This document shows positions 20,458 through 21,479 of a stretch of DNA of 21,479 nt, in pieces. Below the pieces are notes generated by a model that saw only the letters and a list, made by a program, of their open reading frames with translations, had not been told where the DNA came from and did not search any database. The position numbers were made by a program, and so were the translations under genes. Origin of the DNA: a virus; the IMG/VR virus record IMGVR_UViG_3300047309_000071, positions 1-21,479 of that record; one strand, written 5' to 3'. The first letter of the stretch is position 1. Every line of letters begins with the position of its first letter.

Positions 20458-21479
<1,022 letters not shown>

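Overview
This window is a stretch of a tailed double-stranded DNA phage genome (Caudoviricetes). Every convincing gene is on the + strand, packed head to tail with short gaps or ATGA/GTGA-type overlaps, and the order is that of a packaging, head and tail module. A long portal with a C-terminal helical region plus a P22 gp4-like adaptor points to a short-tailed (podovirus-like) particle. No integrase, tRNA or host housekeeping gene is visible. The host cannot be read from the sequence. The intermediate base composition and several small basic Gly-Gly proteins resemble phages from uncultured aquatic bacteria, but that is an impression from memory.

Layout. 1-133: strong terminator hairpin closing an upstream unit, and a short direct repeat. 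134-865: small terminase. 866-1393: 528 bp without a gene, holding two large hairpins and a cluster of ATGGGTCCC motifs. 1394-2903: two small proteins, a DnaA-domain-IV-only DNA-binding protein and an exported lytic transglycosylase. 2909-7157: large terminase, a small protein and the portal. 7160-11730: three long, low-complexity, probably virion-associated proteins, one with a ParB-like C-terminal domain. 11731-11831: a leader with a 12-bp hairpin whose loop is exactly complementary to the next Shine-Dalgarno sequence. 11832-13978: small protein, GroES-like co-chaperonin, scaffold-like protein, unknown protein. 13979-14164: terminator, then three stem-loops, two with the same 8-nt loop. 14165-15679: decoration-like protein and major capsid protein. 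15774-16433: free-standing HNH/endonuclease VII homing nuclease. 16512-18099: five small, probably virion-related proteins. 18108-18752: GIY-YIG homing nuclease. 18749-20182: gp4-like adaptor and a zinc-ribbon protein. 20182-end: two tail-fibre-like genes sharing an N-terminal anchor, the second a collagen-like fibre cut by the window end.

How the genes fit together. TerS and TerL would package DNA through the portal into a procapsid built from the capsid protein on the scaffold. The phage GroES-like protein, placed just before the scaffold, probably helps host GroEL fold a head protein. The gp4-like and zinc-ribbon proteins would complete the neck, and the fibre genes would bind the host.

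The strongest candidates for undescribed biology are two RNA-level elements: the predicted SD-sequestering pseudoknot at 11761-11828 and the tandem same-loop hairpins at 14076-14131 ahead of the capsid genes. Next come the ATGGGTCCC cluster beside TerS, the DnaA-domain-IV-only protein, and a family of Lys/Arg-Gly-Gly motifs spread over several proteins.
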